Positions 52,642 through 61,155 are shown, counted from the stretch's first letter. The stretch: DNA of 64,000 nt from Halobaculum sp. CBA1158 (GCF_021431925.1 NZ_CP090371.1:2170001-2234000); one strand, 5' to 3'. Notes: generated from the letters alone by a model not told the origin. Numbers and translations: made by a program.

Positions 52642-53862
52642 CTACAGCACACTCTGTCCGCTGTTCTGTGCGAGCCCGAACGTGAACTGGATGTCGACAC
52701 CGTCGCCCTGGAAGTCGTTGCCCGCGAGCCGGTCGAGTTCGAACTGCGCTTCGAACCTGCTCGTTCCGCTGAGCGATGCGAGAGAGTCGAACTTGCCACG
52801 GCTGGCAATGTCGTCCAGGGAGACGGGCCGGAACTCGTAGCTCGTTCCGTTCACGACGAGGTTGTCGTAGTACGTCTCGATGGTATCACCGCCACCAGTC
52901 GTACCACGTCCGAACCCAACTGCCTCGATCGTTCCGTCCAGGTCGGATGAGAGTCCACCACTACTGGGATCCGAATACGTGGTATCACTCGGAGCGACCT
53001 CAAACCAGTTGAAGTTCTCTCCCGGGATACCCATTGCGCCTGCGATCTCCGCACCCACGTCACGGGTCTCCCACTGTTGCGATGCCGGGGAATCAGTATT
53101 TCCGGTGGTGTACACGAGGCGATTCGTTCCCCCGGAGTCGTTCACCACCACGTACACCTCGTCCGGTGCATTGGAGTTCCCTGCACCGCCGTAGTAGTCG
53201 AACGTGATATCTCCGGCGGAGATACCGTTGATGTTCGTGCTGGGCACACTCCTCATCGAGATAGCGTAGTCGTCCGTCGAACTCCCGTTGGAGGTCGCGA
53301 GCACGACGTCCTCCCGGGATCCGCCCGCCGGATCCGGGACACGGGAGAGTTGCACGTCCGAGACTCCGTCACCTCCGATGTCGATAACTGCTGCTCCCTC
53401 CGGTTCGGAGGTGAACGTTTGGAACGCGCTCGGGCCCAGCCCGATTCCGTCTCCAGCGTAGTCAAGCGTCGAGACGAACAGCCGCTCTGCGAACTCCTCG
53501 GCCGTGACGTTCGCCGAGAGGCTTCCGTCGCTGGGCTCGGATCCGTCGTTCTGACTGTAATCGACGGACACCTCGACGTGATCACCGGAAACCGTACCGG
53601 CGTTGCTGAGGTCGATTTGAATAGGGTTCGTAGAACCACCGGGTGCGAGGTCGGTAGCTGAGGCGTTGAAGCTCTGAGTGCTGGTAGTGGTCAGATTCAG
53701 CGTCCCCGCCTGCACGCTGTTCCCACCGCTCGTCTCGGTGTCGCTGAACAGGGCGAACGTTCCCGCGCCCGCACCCGCGGAGGCCACACCGACCGTGCCG
53801 AGCGCACCGAGCACCCGGCGGCGATTCAGTTCGATCGTCGAGCCGCTGTTGTCGTCGGACAT
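52642..53862 (-). CDS. SipW-signal, TasA/camelysin-like secreted protein (first gene of operon)
   Basis: 406 residues. RRR at 14-16 and FALFSDTETS (36-45) form the signal, followed by GGNSVQAGTLNLTTTST, the TasA-type start of the mature protein. A long insert (about 130-360) with many Asp, Ser and Asn is a second domain resembling a Ca-binding or lectin-like module. The C-terminus returns to DRLAGNDFQGDGVDIQFTFGLAQ. The region is less GC-rich than its neighbours. The ATG at 53862 is preferred over one 66 bases upstream. Confidence 0.82.
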   Translation of the reverse strand: MSDDNSGSTIELNRRRVLGALGTVGVASAGAGAGTFALFSDTETSGGNSVQAGTLNLTTTSTQSFNASATDLAPGGSTNPIQIDLSNAGTVSGDHVEVSVDYSQNDGSEPSDGSLSANVTAEEFAERLFVSTLDYAGDGIGLGPSAFQTFTSEPEGAAVIDIGGDGVSDVQLSRVPDPAGGSREDVVLATSNGSSTDDYAISMRSVPSTNINGISAGDITFDYYGGAGNSNAPDEVYVVVNDSGGTNRLVYTTGNTDSPASQQWETRDVGAEIAGAMGIPGENFNWFEVAPSDTTYSDPSSGGLSSDLDGTIEAVGFGRGTTGGGDTIETYYDNLVVNGTSYEFRPVSLDDIASRGKFDSLASLSGTSRFEAQFELDRLAGNDFQGDGVDIQFTFGLAQNSGQSVL

Positions 53863-54089
53863 TGGTTGCACACCGCGCGGCACCTCGCCGCGCACATGAT
53901 AGGGCAGGGTCTCGGGGGTACTATTCATGATTCGATTACACGTCTGTATCGATGGGCATACACGATCGAACGCTCCGGGAGAACGCTGTATCGCCGACCA
54001 TACAGACTGTATTGCAGTGCTTACAGCCGGATCGTGGTCGGTGTTTCGCCGGCACTTCTTTGACAGGATGCGGATGCATTGCCGGGTCC

Positions 54090-54111
54090 ATATATTTCAA
54101 TAGAAATATAT
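54090..54111. promoter_or_regulatory. Perfect A/T palindrome (candidate operator)
   Basis: ATATATTTC at 54090-54098 is mirrored by GAAATATAT at 54103-54111, separated by AATA. The 9-bp arms are perfect. It lies about 70 bases before the regulator start and about 230 before the secreted-protein operon, so it could control both. Confidence 0.6.
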
Positions 54112-54149
54112 TCTAAAACAAAGTCAGACGGATGGCAACCGAGAGACAA

Positions 54150-54157
54150 GTTTAATG
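54150..54157 (+). promoter_or_regulatory. TATA-like box for the regulator gene
   Basis: GTTTAATG lies 25-32 bases before the ATG at 54182. Confidence 0.5.
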
Positions 54158-54181
54158 AATGGACAATGAAACTACTATGCG

Positions 54182-54778
54182 ATGTCAACAGGTGTGAGGG
54201 GGTCATCGAATTCGGCCGGACCGACAGGGCCGGGGGACGACGAATCCGCGAGACTCACACAAACCGAGGCGTTCGAGTTACTCGGCAACGACCGGCGTCG
54301 GTACGCGCTCCATCACCTGATGGACGTCGAGAGCGCCGAGATCGGCGAGCTCGCCGAGCACGTCGCCGCCTGGGAGAACGGTGTCGACCCGGCGGAAGTC
54401 GACTCGACACAGCGGCGACGCGCGTACGTCTCGCTCCACCAGACACACCTCCCCAGACTGGACGACGCGGGGGTGCTCACCTACGAGTCTACACGCGAGG
54501 AGATCGAGCTCACCGAGACCGGCGAGAACCTCAGCGTCTACATGGACGTGGTCCCCGGAGACGACATCCCGTGGAGCGAGTTCTACCTCGGACTGGCGGG
54601 CTTTTCGGCCGCGCTCATGACCGTCGCTTGGCTGAACTACTATCCCTTCTCGATCGGTCCCGACGCCGCCTACGGGCTCGGGATCGTCGCGCTGTTCGCC
54701 GTGACCAGCCTCGTTCACGTCGTCCGCGCGCGACGGACACGCCTCGGCACCGGCGACGCTCCGCCGACCACACGGTAG
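54182..54778 (+). CDS. Membrane-bound winged-helix transcription regulator (DUF7344-like)
   Basis: 198 residues. An N-terminal winged-helix domain (about 25-120: AFELLGNDRRRYALHHL, EIGELAEHVAAWE, LPRLDDAGVLTYE, IELTETGENL) is followed by two transmembrane helices (about 130-150 and 158-178), so the DNA-binding part is cytoplasmic and tethered. The family resembles haloarchaeal DUF7344 regulators. Its divergent position beside the SipW/TasA operon suggests it controls that operon. Confidence 0.8.
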   Translation: MSTGVRGSSNSAGPTGPGDDESARLTQTEAFELLGNDRRRYALHHLMDVESAEIGELAEHVAAWENGVDPAEVDSTQRRRAYVSLHQTHLPRLDDAGVLTYESTREEIELTETGENLSVYMDVVPGDDIPWSEFYLGLAGFSAALMTVAWLNYYPFSIGPDAAYGLGIVALFAVTSLVHVVRARRTRLGTGDAPPTTR

Positions 54779-54898
54779 CCCGGGGCTTACACGGCAACGT
54801 TGAACCCCTCCCTCGGTGTCCGTCTCAGCCGACTGTACATCGAGAGCGATCTGTCTCCCTCATCGTCGACGATCCCGTCGACTTGAGGGTTCTCACAA

Positions 54899-54906
54899 CC
54901 TTTACA
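54899..54906 (+). promoter_or_regulatory. TATA-like box for the dehydratase gene
   Basis: CCTTTACA is about 24-31 bases before the ATG at 54930. Confidence 0.5.
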
Positions 54907-54929
54907 CCGATTCGAGTAAACGACTCAGT

Positions 54930-56168
54930 ATGAGCAGGAACTACGACTCGCTGCACGATCCCAACGCGGAGTACACGATGCGGGAGCTCTCCGGGGAGAC
55001 GATGGGCGTGGCGGCGAAGCGCGGCGGCGGCCGCGACGTGGAGATCACGGACGTGCAATGCACGATGGTCGACGGCAACTTCCCGTGGACGCTCGTGCGC
55101 GTGTACACCGACGCGGGCGTCGTCGGCACCGGCGAGGCGTACTGGGGCGCGGGCGTTCCCGAACTCATCGAGCGCATGAAGCCGATGATCGTCGGCGAGA
55201 ACCCCCTCGACATCGACCGGCTGTACGAGCACCTCATCCAGAAGATGTCCGGCGAGGGGTCCGTCGAGGGCGTCACCGTCACCGCAATCTCGGGCATCGA
55301 GATCGCGCTGCACGACCTGGCGGGCAAGATCCTGGAGGTCCCGGCCTACCAGCTGCTGGGCGGGAAGTACCGCGACGAGATGCGCGTCTACTGCGACTGC
55401 CACACCGAGTCGGAGGCCGACCCCGAGGCGTGCGCCGACGAGGCCGAACGCGTCGTCGACGAGCTGGGCTACGACGCCCTCAAGTTCGACCTCGACGTGC
55501 CGTCGGGCCACCAGAAGGACCGCGCGAACCGCCACCTCCGGCCGGGCGAGATCCGCCACAAGGCCGAGATCGTCGAGCGAGTCACCGAGCGCGTGAAGGA
55601 CAGAGCCGACGTGGCGTTCGACTGCCATTGGACGTTCTCGGGCGGTTCCGCGAAGCGCCTCGCGGACGCCATCGAGGAGTACGACGTGTGGTGGCTGGAG
55701 GACCCCGTCCCGCCCGAGAACCTCGACGTGCAGGAGGAAGTCACGAAGTCGACGGTCACGCCGATCACCGTCGGCGAGAACAGGTACAGGGTCACCGAGG
55801 AGCGCCGCCTCATCGAGAACCAGGCGGTCGACATCATCGCGCCCGATCTCCCGAAGGTCGGCGGGATGCGCGAGACCCGCAAGATCGCTGACGTGGCGAA
55901 CCAGTACTACGTCCCGGTCGCGATGCACAACGTCTCCTCGCCGGTCGCGACGGTCGCGAGCGCCCACGTCGGCGCGGCGATCCCGAACTCGCTGGCCGTC
56001 GAGTACCACTCCTACGAACTCGGGTGGTGGGAGGACCTCGTCGAGGAGGACGTGATCGAGGACGGCTACATCACCATCCCCGAGGAGCCCGGTCTGGGCG
56101 TCACGCTCGACATGGACGCCGTCGAGGCGCACATGGTCGACGGCGAGACCCTGTTTGACGAGGCGTAA
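54930..56168 (+). CDS. gnaD: Sugar-acid dehydratase, enolase superfamily, probably gluconate dehydratase
   Basis: 412 residues. The MR/MLE-type sequence includes EAYWGAGVPELIE, KFDLDVPSG, the metal-site stretch CHWTFSGGSAKRL, WWLEDPVPPENL, TVGENRYRV, and MHNVSSPVATV. From memory, MSRNYDSLHDPNAEYTMREL resembles the haloarchaeal gluconate dehydratase (GnaD) of the semiphosphorylative Entner-Doudoroff route. Xylonate or galactonate dehydratase is the main alternative. No aldolase or kinase gene is adjacent. Confidence 0.8.
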   Translation: MSRNYDSLHDPNAEYTMRELSGETMGVAAKRGGGRDVEITDVQCTMVDGNFPWTLVRVYTDAGVVGTGEAYWGAGVPELIERMKPMIVGENPLDIDRLYEHLIQKMSGEGSVEGVTVTAISGIEIALHDLAGKILEVPAYQLLGGKYRDEMRVYCDCHTESEADPEACADEAERVVDELGYDALKFDLDVPSGHQKDRANRHLRPGEIRHKAEIVERVTERVKDRADVAFDCHWTFSGGSAKRLADAIEEYDVWWLEDPVPPENLDVQEEVTKSTVTPITVGENRYRVTEERRLIENQAVDIIAPDLPKVGGMRETRKIADVANQYYVPVAMHNVSSPVATVASAHVGAAIPNSLAVEYHSYELGWWEDLVEEDVIEDGYITIPEEPGLGVTLDMDAVEAHMVDGETLFDEA

Positions 56169-56182
56169 GCCGAAGTCAAACT

Positions 56183-56230
56183 CGAAAATCTCCGATTTTC
56201 GTAGTTCGATCCGGCGTAGGCGGATCGAAC
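56183..56230. repeat. Tandem hairpins after the dehydratase gene
   Basis: CGAAAATC-TCC-GATTTTCG at 56183-56201 and a 10-bp-arm hairpin GTTCGATCCG...CGGATCGAAC at 56204-56230 (7-base loop) lie just after the stop codon, in a convergent gap. They could end transcription from both sides. The CGAAAATC arm matches one at 1169-1177. Confidence 0.8.
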
Positions 56231-56259
56231 TCACGGCCCAAAGCGCCGGGGGATTCGAC

Positions 56260-57369
56260 TCAGTCCGTCGCCTCGGCGGCCGGCAGCGACATCGTCACCT
56301 GCCCGCCGCCCGTCGCCTCCGACTCGACGGCGAGTCGGCCGCCGTAGTGCTCGACGATCCACTTGGTGAGCCACAAACCGAGCCCGTCGCTGTGGTCGAG
56401 TTGCGTCTCAGTACGGTCCTCGTTGATCAGTTCCCGCTCCAGTTCGGGGAGACCGTCGCCGTCGTCGCGGACCGCGATTCGGACGACGTCCCCCCGGCGC
56501 TCCCCGCGAACGGTCACGCGGGGGGACTCGCCCGCGTGTTCGAGCGCGTTCTCGATCAACTCCGCCAGCGCCGTGTCGAGGTGATCCCCGGCGGCGACCC
56601 GGAGGTCGTCGTCGACCTCGACCGTGAGGCTAGCGTCCGGGTAGTCGCTCTCCCACCGCTGGCGACCGTCCTCGAGGAGGTCCGTCACGTCCACGGTGCG
56701 ACGCTCGTCGCCGTCGTCGAGCAGGTCGTCGATGACCCCGATGCGCTCGTTCGTCTCGGCCAGTTCCGAGCCGACCTCCATGACCGCGTCACCGACCGCA
56801 GCCAGGTCCGTCGAGGTACCGCCGTCGGCGACGGCGGCATCGTCGGCGTCCTCGCGGGCCGCCGCGGTCTCTGTGACCTGTCGGCCGTAGCCGAGCAGCA
56901 ACTGCGCGTAGTGTTTCAGGTCGTGCCTGACGAACCGATTCACGACCGCGGCCTTCCGTCGCTGTCTGGCGACCGTCCGAGCGCGGATCCGGCGCACGTC
57001 GTTGAACCCGATCAGGACGTGCGCGAACGCGCTCACGCCAACGACGACGCCCGCGGTCAACAGCGGCGCTGTGACGCGACCACCGCTTGCGGCCTGGAAC
57101 GCCGCCACGAGCCCGAGTACGGCGATCGTGACGACGACGCCCAGCGTGTTCCAGCCGGCGACGCGGAGGAGGTGGTCCGAGTCCACGTCCGTCCGGTACA
57201 TCGCGGGGCCGCCCGCGGCGAAGGCGACGCCGAGCACGAGCGTCGCGCCGGCGACGAGGGAACCGGCGACGCCCGAGACGCCGAGCCACAGCTGTCGTGC
57301 GGCGACGGCGACCAGTCCGACGCCGGTCGCGGTGACGATCGCCGCCGCGGTGATCCGTCCGGTGTCCAT
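56260..57369 (-). CDS. Membrane histidine kinase
   Basis: 369 residues. Four hydrophobic helices (about 7-125) precede FVRHDLKHYAQLLL, in which His149 is the phosphoacceptor. The ATPase domain has ENALEHA (Asn274), VRDDGDGLP (about 300-308) and SDGLGLWLTKWIVEHYGG (about 327-344). Sensor input is probably in the membrane. No response regulator is nearby. The ATG at 57369 (MDTGRITAAA) starts the first helix. Confidence 0.88.
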   Translation of the reverse strand: MDTGRITAAAIVTATGVGLVAVAARQLWLGVSGVAGSLVAGATLVLGVAFAAGGPAMYRTDVDSDHLLRVAGWNTLGVVVTIAVLGLVAAFQAASGGRVTAPLLTAGVVVGVSAFAHVLIGFNDVRRIRARTVARQRRKAAVVNRFVRHDLKHYAQLLLGYGRQVTETAAAREDADDAAVADGGTSTDLAAVGDAVMEVGSELAETNERIGVIDDLLDDGDERRTVDVTDLLEDGRQRWESDYPDASLTVEVDDDLRVAAGDHLDTALAELIENALEHAGESPRVTVRGERRGDVVRIAVRDDGDGLPELERELINEDRTETQLDHSDGLGLWLTKWIVEHYGGRLAVESEATGGGQVTMSLPAAEATD

Positions 57370-57546
57370 GCGCGGTGCGAGCCGATCGACGGGTAAAACC
57401 GCGCCGGTCGGAGTATCAGCGTCGAGAACGGCCGACTCGTCGGGAGCGGCCGCCTCGACGCGGCGGACGGGTCCGTTCCGACCGGGTACCGGTGCTGTCG
57501 ACCGGAGGGCTCGTGTTTTTGGGGTGTGCGATTGTACGGTGGTATC

Positions 57547-58536
57547 ATGCCACAGCACGGCCGCGACGACGACGACTACACCGTCGACCACCGGCTCTCG
57601 GACGCCGACCGCAACATCCACTCGGCGTGGGACAACTCGCTGGAGCCGGCGCTGACCGTCGAGGACGGCGACGTGGTCCGGTTCGAGTGCCGCGACGCCG
57701 TCGACCGCCAGGTCGACGTGGAGACGACCGCCGAGGACGTGATGGACGTGAGTTTCGATCCGGTCCACCCCCTGACGGGACCGGTGTACGTCGAGGACGC
57801 CGAACCCGGCGACGTGCTCGAGGTGGAACTGCTCGACCTCCAGCACAAGGGCTGGGGCTACAACCTCTACTTCCCGGGCGAGATGGAACTGGGCCTGCTC
57901 CCCGAGGACTTCGACGAGCCCGGCATCCACATCTGGGACCTCGAAGGCGACGTGGGCACGTTCGTGAACGGCATCGAGGTCCCGCTGGACCCGTTCCCGG
58001 GAACGATCGGCAACGCCCCCGCCGAGGACGGCGCACACGACACGCTCCCGCCTCGCGACGCGGGCGGCAACATGGACGTGAAACACATGACGGCCGGCTC
58101 GACGGTCTACCTCCCGGTGGAAGTGGACGGCGCGATGTTCTCGACGGGCGACTGCCACGCCGCACAGGGCGACGGCGAGGTGTGTGTCACCGGCATCGAG
58201 GCCCCGATGTTCGTCACCGCCCGGTTCAACGTCCGAAAGGACATGGACATCGAACAGCCCGAACTCGCCACCTCCGGGCCGTTCACGGCCACAGGCGTCG
58301 ACGAGCCGATGTACGCGACGACGGGCATCGACTCCGACCTCATGGAGGCGACCAAGAAGGCCACCCGGCACATGATCACCCACCTCTCCGAGCACCGCGG
58401 ACTGACCCGCGGGGAGGCGTACCTGCTGTGCTCGGCGGCGATGGACCTGAAGGTCAGCGAGGTCGTCGACGCGCCCAACTGGACGGTGACCGCCTACATT
58501 CCCGAGAGCATCTTCCCGGACGACGACGGCGACTGA
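57547..58536 (+). CDS. Acetamidase/formamidase family protein
   Basis: 329 residues of the FmdA_AmdA family. LSDADRNIHSAWDNSLEPAL, GPVYVEDAEPGDVLEVEL, HIWDLEG, FPGTIGNAPAE, GGNMDVKHM and FSTGDCHAAQGDGEVCVTGIE are all conserved. It hydrolyses formamide or a short-chain amide to release ammonia. The ATG at 57547 (MPQHGRD) is preferred to one 21 bases upstream. It overlaps the convergent membrane-protein gene by about 40 bases. Confidence 0.92.
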   Translation: MPQHGRDDDDYTVDHRLSDADRNIHSAWDNSLEPALTVEDGDVVRFECRDAVDRQVDVETTAEDVMDVSFDPVHPLTGPVYVEDAEPGDVLEVELLDLQHKGWGYNLYFPGEMELGLLPEDFDEPGIHIWDLEGDVGTFVNGIEVPLDPFPGTIGNAPAEDGAHDTLPPRDAGGNMDVKHMTAGSTVYLPVEVDGAMFSTGDCHAAQGDGEVCVTGIEAPMFVTARFNVRKDMDIEQPELATSGPFTATGVDEPMYATTGIDSDLMEATKKATRHMITHLSEHRGLTRGEAYLLCSAAMDLKVSEVVDAPNWTVTAYIPESIFPDDDGD

Positions 58537-59147
58537 ACGTCCAGCCGCCAGGCAGCCCACAGGAGCGAGATGACGAGCAGAGCCGCAGCGACGGGACGAA
58601 GCCACGCCACGGCCGTCAGCGCGGCGCTCGACGCCTGCAGTCCGAGCACGATGAACACCAGCGGGCCGCAGCAGGCGGTGCCGGAGAGCAGCGCCGGGAC
58701 CCCCGCTGCGACCCCCGACGCCGGCGAGACCGAACAGACTCTCGGGCGACGCCACGCCAGCGCCGACAGCGCGAGGTTCGCTCCCACGAGACCCCCGAGA
58801 GCGCCCGCAACGGAGAGGGTCGCCGGCGCGAGCAACGTCTCGACCGGACCGACGGTCACGAGCGCGACGGCCTCGCCCGACAACGTCCGGGAGAGCGGTG
58901 CGGCCGCGAGCGTCACGTCGACCGCGGGCGTGTCGCCGCCCGCGACCGCCGACCGGGAGCCTCCGAGGTCGCCGGCGGCGACGAGGTAGGCGAGTACGTA
59001 CAGCACCGCCGACGCGACGCCGACCGCGACGGCGACGCGGTCGCCGAGGGCGGCCGAAAGCGCCCGCCGCGTCCGGCCGGTCGCCTCGACCGCCACCGCC
59101 AGCGGCGACGGGACCGACTCGCCGCCGTCGTCGGTCTCACTCGACAT
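58494..59147 (-). CDS. Polytopic membrane protein with Cys-pair motif
   Basis: 217 residues with about five hydrophobic segments. GTACCGPLVFIVLGLQASSAALT is the most notable segment: the Cys-Cys in a membrane helix suggests a metal- or redox-related role. It is not enough to name a family. The ATG at 59147 overlaps the stop of the preceding gene by 11 bases, so the two could be translated together. Confidence 0.7.
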   Translation of the reverse strand: MSSETDDGGESVPSPLAVAVEATGRTRRALSAALGDRVAVAVGVASAVLYVLAYLVAAGDLGGSRSAVAGGDTPAVDVTLAAAPLSRTLSGEAVALVTVGPVETLLAPATLSVAGALGGLVGANLALSALAWRRPRVCSVSPASGVAAGVPALLSGTACCGPLVFIVLGLQASSAALTAVAWLRPVAAALLVISLLWAAWRLDVQSPSSSGKMLSGM

Positions 59148-60216
59148 ACTCGACCTCGGGGTAGAAGCCGCCCACCGCGTGCCACATCGCGTCGAATCCG
59201 TACACTCGCTCCAGCGGGAGGTCGGCCGCCGGGTGCGCCTCGCCGTCGACTCGAACGCGGCCGTCGCCGTCGCCGGCCGCCACGTCCGCGCCGTCGGTTC
59301 GGTAGGCCCACGCCGTGTCCAGGTCCGGGTCGTGGACGGCGACGACCGCGCCGTCGGCGCTCGCGAGGTGGCCGCGCTCGCGCAGCGCCGGGTCGTCGAA
59401 CGCCAGCGCGCGGTCGGCGGTCCGGACGCCGAACACGACGCGTTTCGCGTCGGCTCCCGTCTCCTCCCACGCGTCGCCGAGCGGGTCGAACAGCGGTCCC
59501 CCGCCGCCGTAGTAGCCGCTTGTCGGGTTGTAGTTGCCGTAGGGGTCCGAGCCGTATCGCTTCGCGTACCCGGTGTCCTCGGTCATGACGAGGGTGTCCG
59601 GGTGGGCCGCCCGCCACCGGTCCCAGGTGGTCCACACGAGGCGGAACTCGCGGAGCTGATCGCCCTCCATCGACCCGTCCACGGCGGTCGCGAGCACCTG
59701 CGGCCACCGGGAGTCGGTCGCCCGGTCGTACATGACGAGGTTGTTGTTCACGAGCCGACCCGAGACGCCGAAGGTGGTGGTCCCCCGCTCGAACCCCATC
59801 GCGGTGCCCGTGAGCGGACAGTAGGTGACGGCGACGGGCGTCCCGTCGAGCACGTCGTTCGTTATCTCGTGCCAGACGAGCACGTGCTGGGGGTACGCCT
59901 TCACGTCATCCTCGCCGGCGTAGCCGAACACGACGTCGTCGCCGGCCAGCGAGACCTCCGCCGCCGGCGCGAACTGCGGGTCGTCGACCGAGGGGATGCC
60001 GTCCTCGTCGGGTCCGCCGTCGACGGTCGCCTCGCGGACCGCCGAACGGTCCCACGGCTGGTACAGCGGCGCGTCGCGCGTCGGCGGTCCCTCCCCGCCG
60101 ACCGCGGACGATCCCCCGCCGCTCTCGAGGACGCCGCCGGTGCACCCCGACAGCGCCGCCGCGCCGCCGATCCCGGCCGCTCGGAGCAGGGTCCTGCGCG
60201 TGGGATCTGGTGACAT
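59137..60216 (-). CDS. DUF3179-domain lipoprotein
   Basis: 359 residues. TRRTLLRAAG at 6-15 and LSGC mark Tat export with lipid anchoring. The mature part has the DUF3179 features PQHVLVWHEITNDVLDGTPVAVTYCPLTGTAMGFERG (conserved Cys; positions about 108-144), SGRLVNNNLVMYDRATDSRWPQ and WTTWDRWRAAHPDTLVM. The role of this family is unknown. The ATG at 60216 is preferred over one 21 bases upstream. It overlaps the membrane protein gene by 11 bases. Confidence 0.88.
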   Translation of the reverse strand: MSPDPTRRTLLRAAGIGGAAALSGCTGGVLESGGGSSAVGGEGPPTRDAPLYQPWDRSAVREATVDGGPDEDGIPSVDDPQFAPAAEVSLAGDDVVFGYAGEDDVKAYPQHVLVWHEITNDVLDGTPVAVTYCPLTGTAMGFERGTTTFGVSGRLVNNNLVMYDRATDSRWPQVLATAVDGSMEGDQLREFRLVWTTWDRWRAAHPDTLVMTEDTGYAKRYGSDPYGNYNPTSGYYGGGGPLFDPLGDAWEETGADAKRVVFGVRTADRALAFDDPALRERGHLASADGAVVAVHDPDLDTAWAYRTDGADVAAGDGDGRVRVDGEAHPAADLPLERVYGFDAMWHAVGGFYPEVEYVE

Positions 60217-60314
60217 AGGATCCGGTACGTCGACCACGGGGAAAGCGGTGGCTCGGTCGTGCGATCCGGTCGCACGGTGTCGGCGACGCCCCGGCGACCG
60301 CCTCCGAGCCCGTG

Positions 60315-60950
60315 TCAGCCCCCGAGTGCATCACGGAGACGGTCGACGATCTTCCGCCCCTCCGAACGGGAATCGCCCTCCACGACGGTGAGGCCGTCGC
60401 CGACGGCGACCGCCCCGGGTTCGACCACCTCCGCACAGATCCCGCCGCGTCGGTTCCGGAGGGCCGCCGCGACGCCGTCCTCGCCGGCGACCGCCTCGAC
60501 GTGCGCACAGGGTGGTCGCGGACGGGTGCCACGCAAGAGCGCGCCGGTACCGTCGTCGCTGCCGCGGGTGCTGTCGCCGCCGGGGGCTCCATCGCTGGCG
60601 GGGGTACCGTCGTTGGCAGGCGTACCGTCGCCGGTGGAAGTGTCGTCGCGAGGGACGTCGCCGAGGCGGAACGTCGCGCCCAGCAGGTCGTCGAGGTCGA
60701 CGCCGCGGACGACGACGTTGCGCCGGTGGCGGCCGTCCGCGAGGTCGATCCCGGTCTCCGCGCGGATCGTCTCCAGCGCCTCGGCGGCGACGAGCGTCAC
60801 CTCGCACACGTCGAACGGCGAGTAGTACCCCCGCCCGGTCAGGTAGCGGTCCCCCTCGACGCCGCCCTCGACGAGGCGGACGCGGTCGTGCTCGACCATC
60901 GGAGCCGAGTCCTCGGGGGCGGTGAACAGCGCCTCGACGCGTGGGGTCAC
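60315..60950 (-). CDS. MOSC-domain protein
   Basis: 211 residues from a GTG (VTPRVEALFTAPEDSAPM). The MOSC core includes VRLVEGGVEGDRYLTGRGYYS, EVTLVAAEALETIR, RRNVVVRG, and LRNRRGGICAEVVEPGAVAVGDGL. MOSC domains move sulfur or bind molybdopterin-like cofactors, but the Cys needed for sulfur transfer is not obvious. A Gly/Asp/Thr-rich repeat (DGTPANDGTPASDGAPGG) is inserted near residues 125-150. The upstream frame is low complexity and was not included. Confidence 0.82.
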   Translation of the reverse strand: MTPRVEALFTAPEDSAPMVEHDRVRLVEGGVEGDRYLTGRGYYSPFDVCEVTLVAAEALETIRAETGIDLADGRHRRNVVVRGVDLDDLLGATFRLGDVPRDDTSTGDGTPANDGTPASDGAPGGDSTRGSDDGTGALLRGTRPRPPCAHVEAVAGEDGVAAALRNRRGGICAEVVEPGAVAVGDGLTVVEGDSRSEGRKIVDRLRDALGG

Positions 60951-61029
60951 GACTGATCGCCCGATAGTCGGTGCTCGACGCGCTTGAATCCGGCCCCGTC
61001 GCGTCGCCGCGGCCGTCGTGTCGGGGGTG

Positions 61030-61140
61030 TCGCGTGGAGTATTGCGCGGGGTATCGCGTGGAGGTGTCCCGTGGAAGTGTCCCATAGAGGTGTCCCGCGG
61101 AAGTGTCCCATGGAGGTATCGCGTGGAGGCATCGCGTCGT
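61030..61140. repeat. Degenerate 13-bp tandem repeat
   Basis: Units like TCCCGTGGAAGTG and TCGCGTGGAGGTR follow each other about eight times with frequent substitutions. They fill the gap between the MOSC and blh genes, so that gap carries no gene. Confidence 0.85.
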
Positions 61141-61155
61141 GGACCTCCGGGAGAG

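Larger units (their letters stand above)
53863..54181. other. Divergent intergenic region of the SipW/TasA operon
   Basis: 319 bases between the secreted-protein operon and its likely regulator. It is far richer in A/T than the window average, especially 54090-54160, and contains the perfect palindrome described next. CCTATCATG-like sequence about 35 bases upstream of 53862 could be the operon's TATA box, and GTTTAATG serves the regulator. No gene is seen. Confidence 0.6.
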
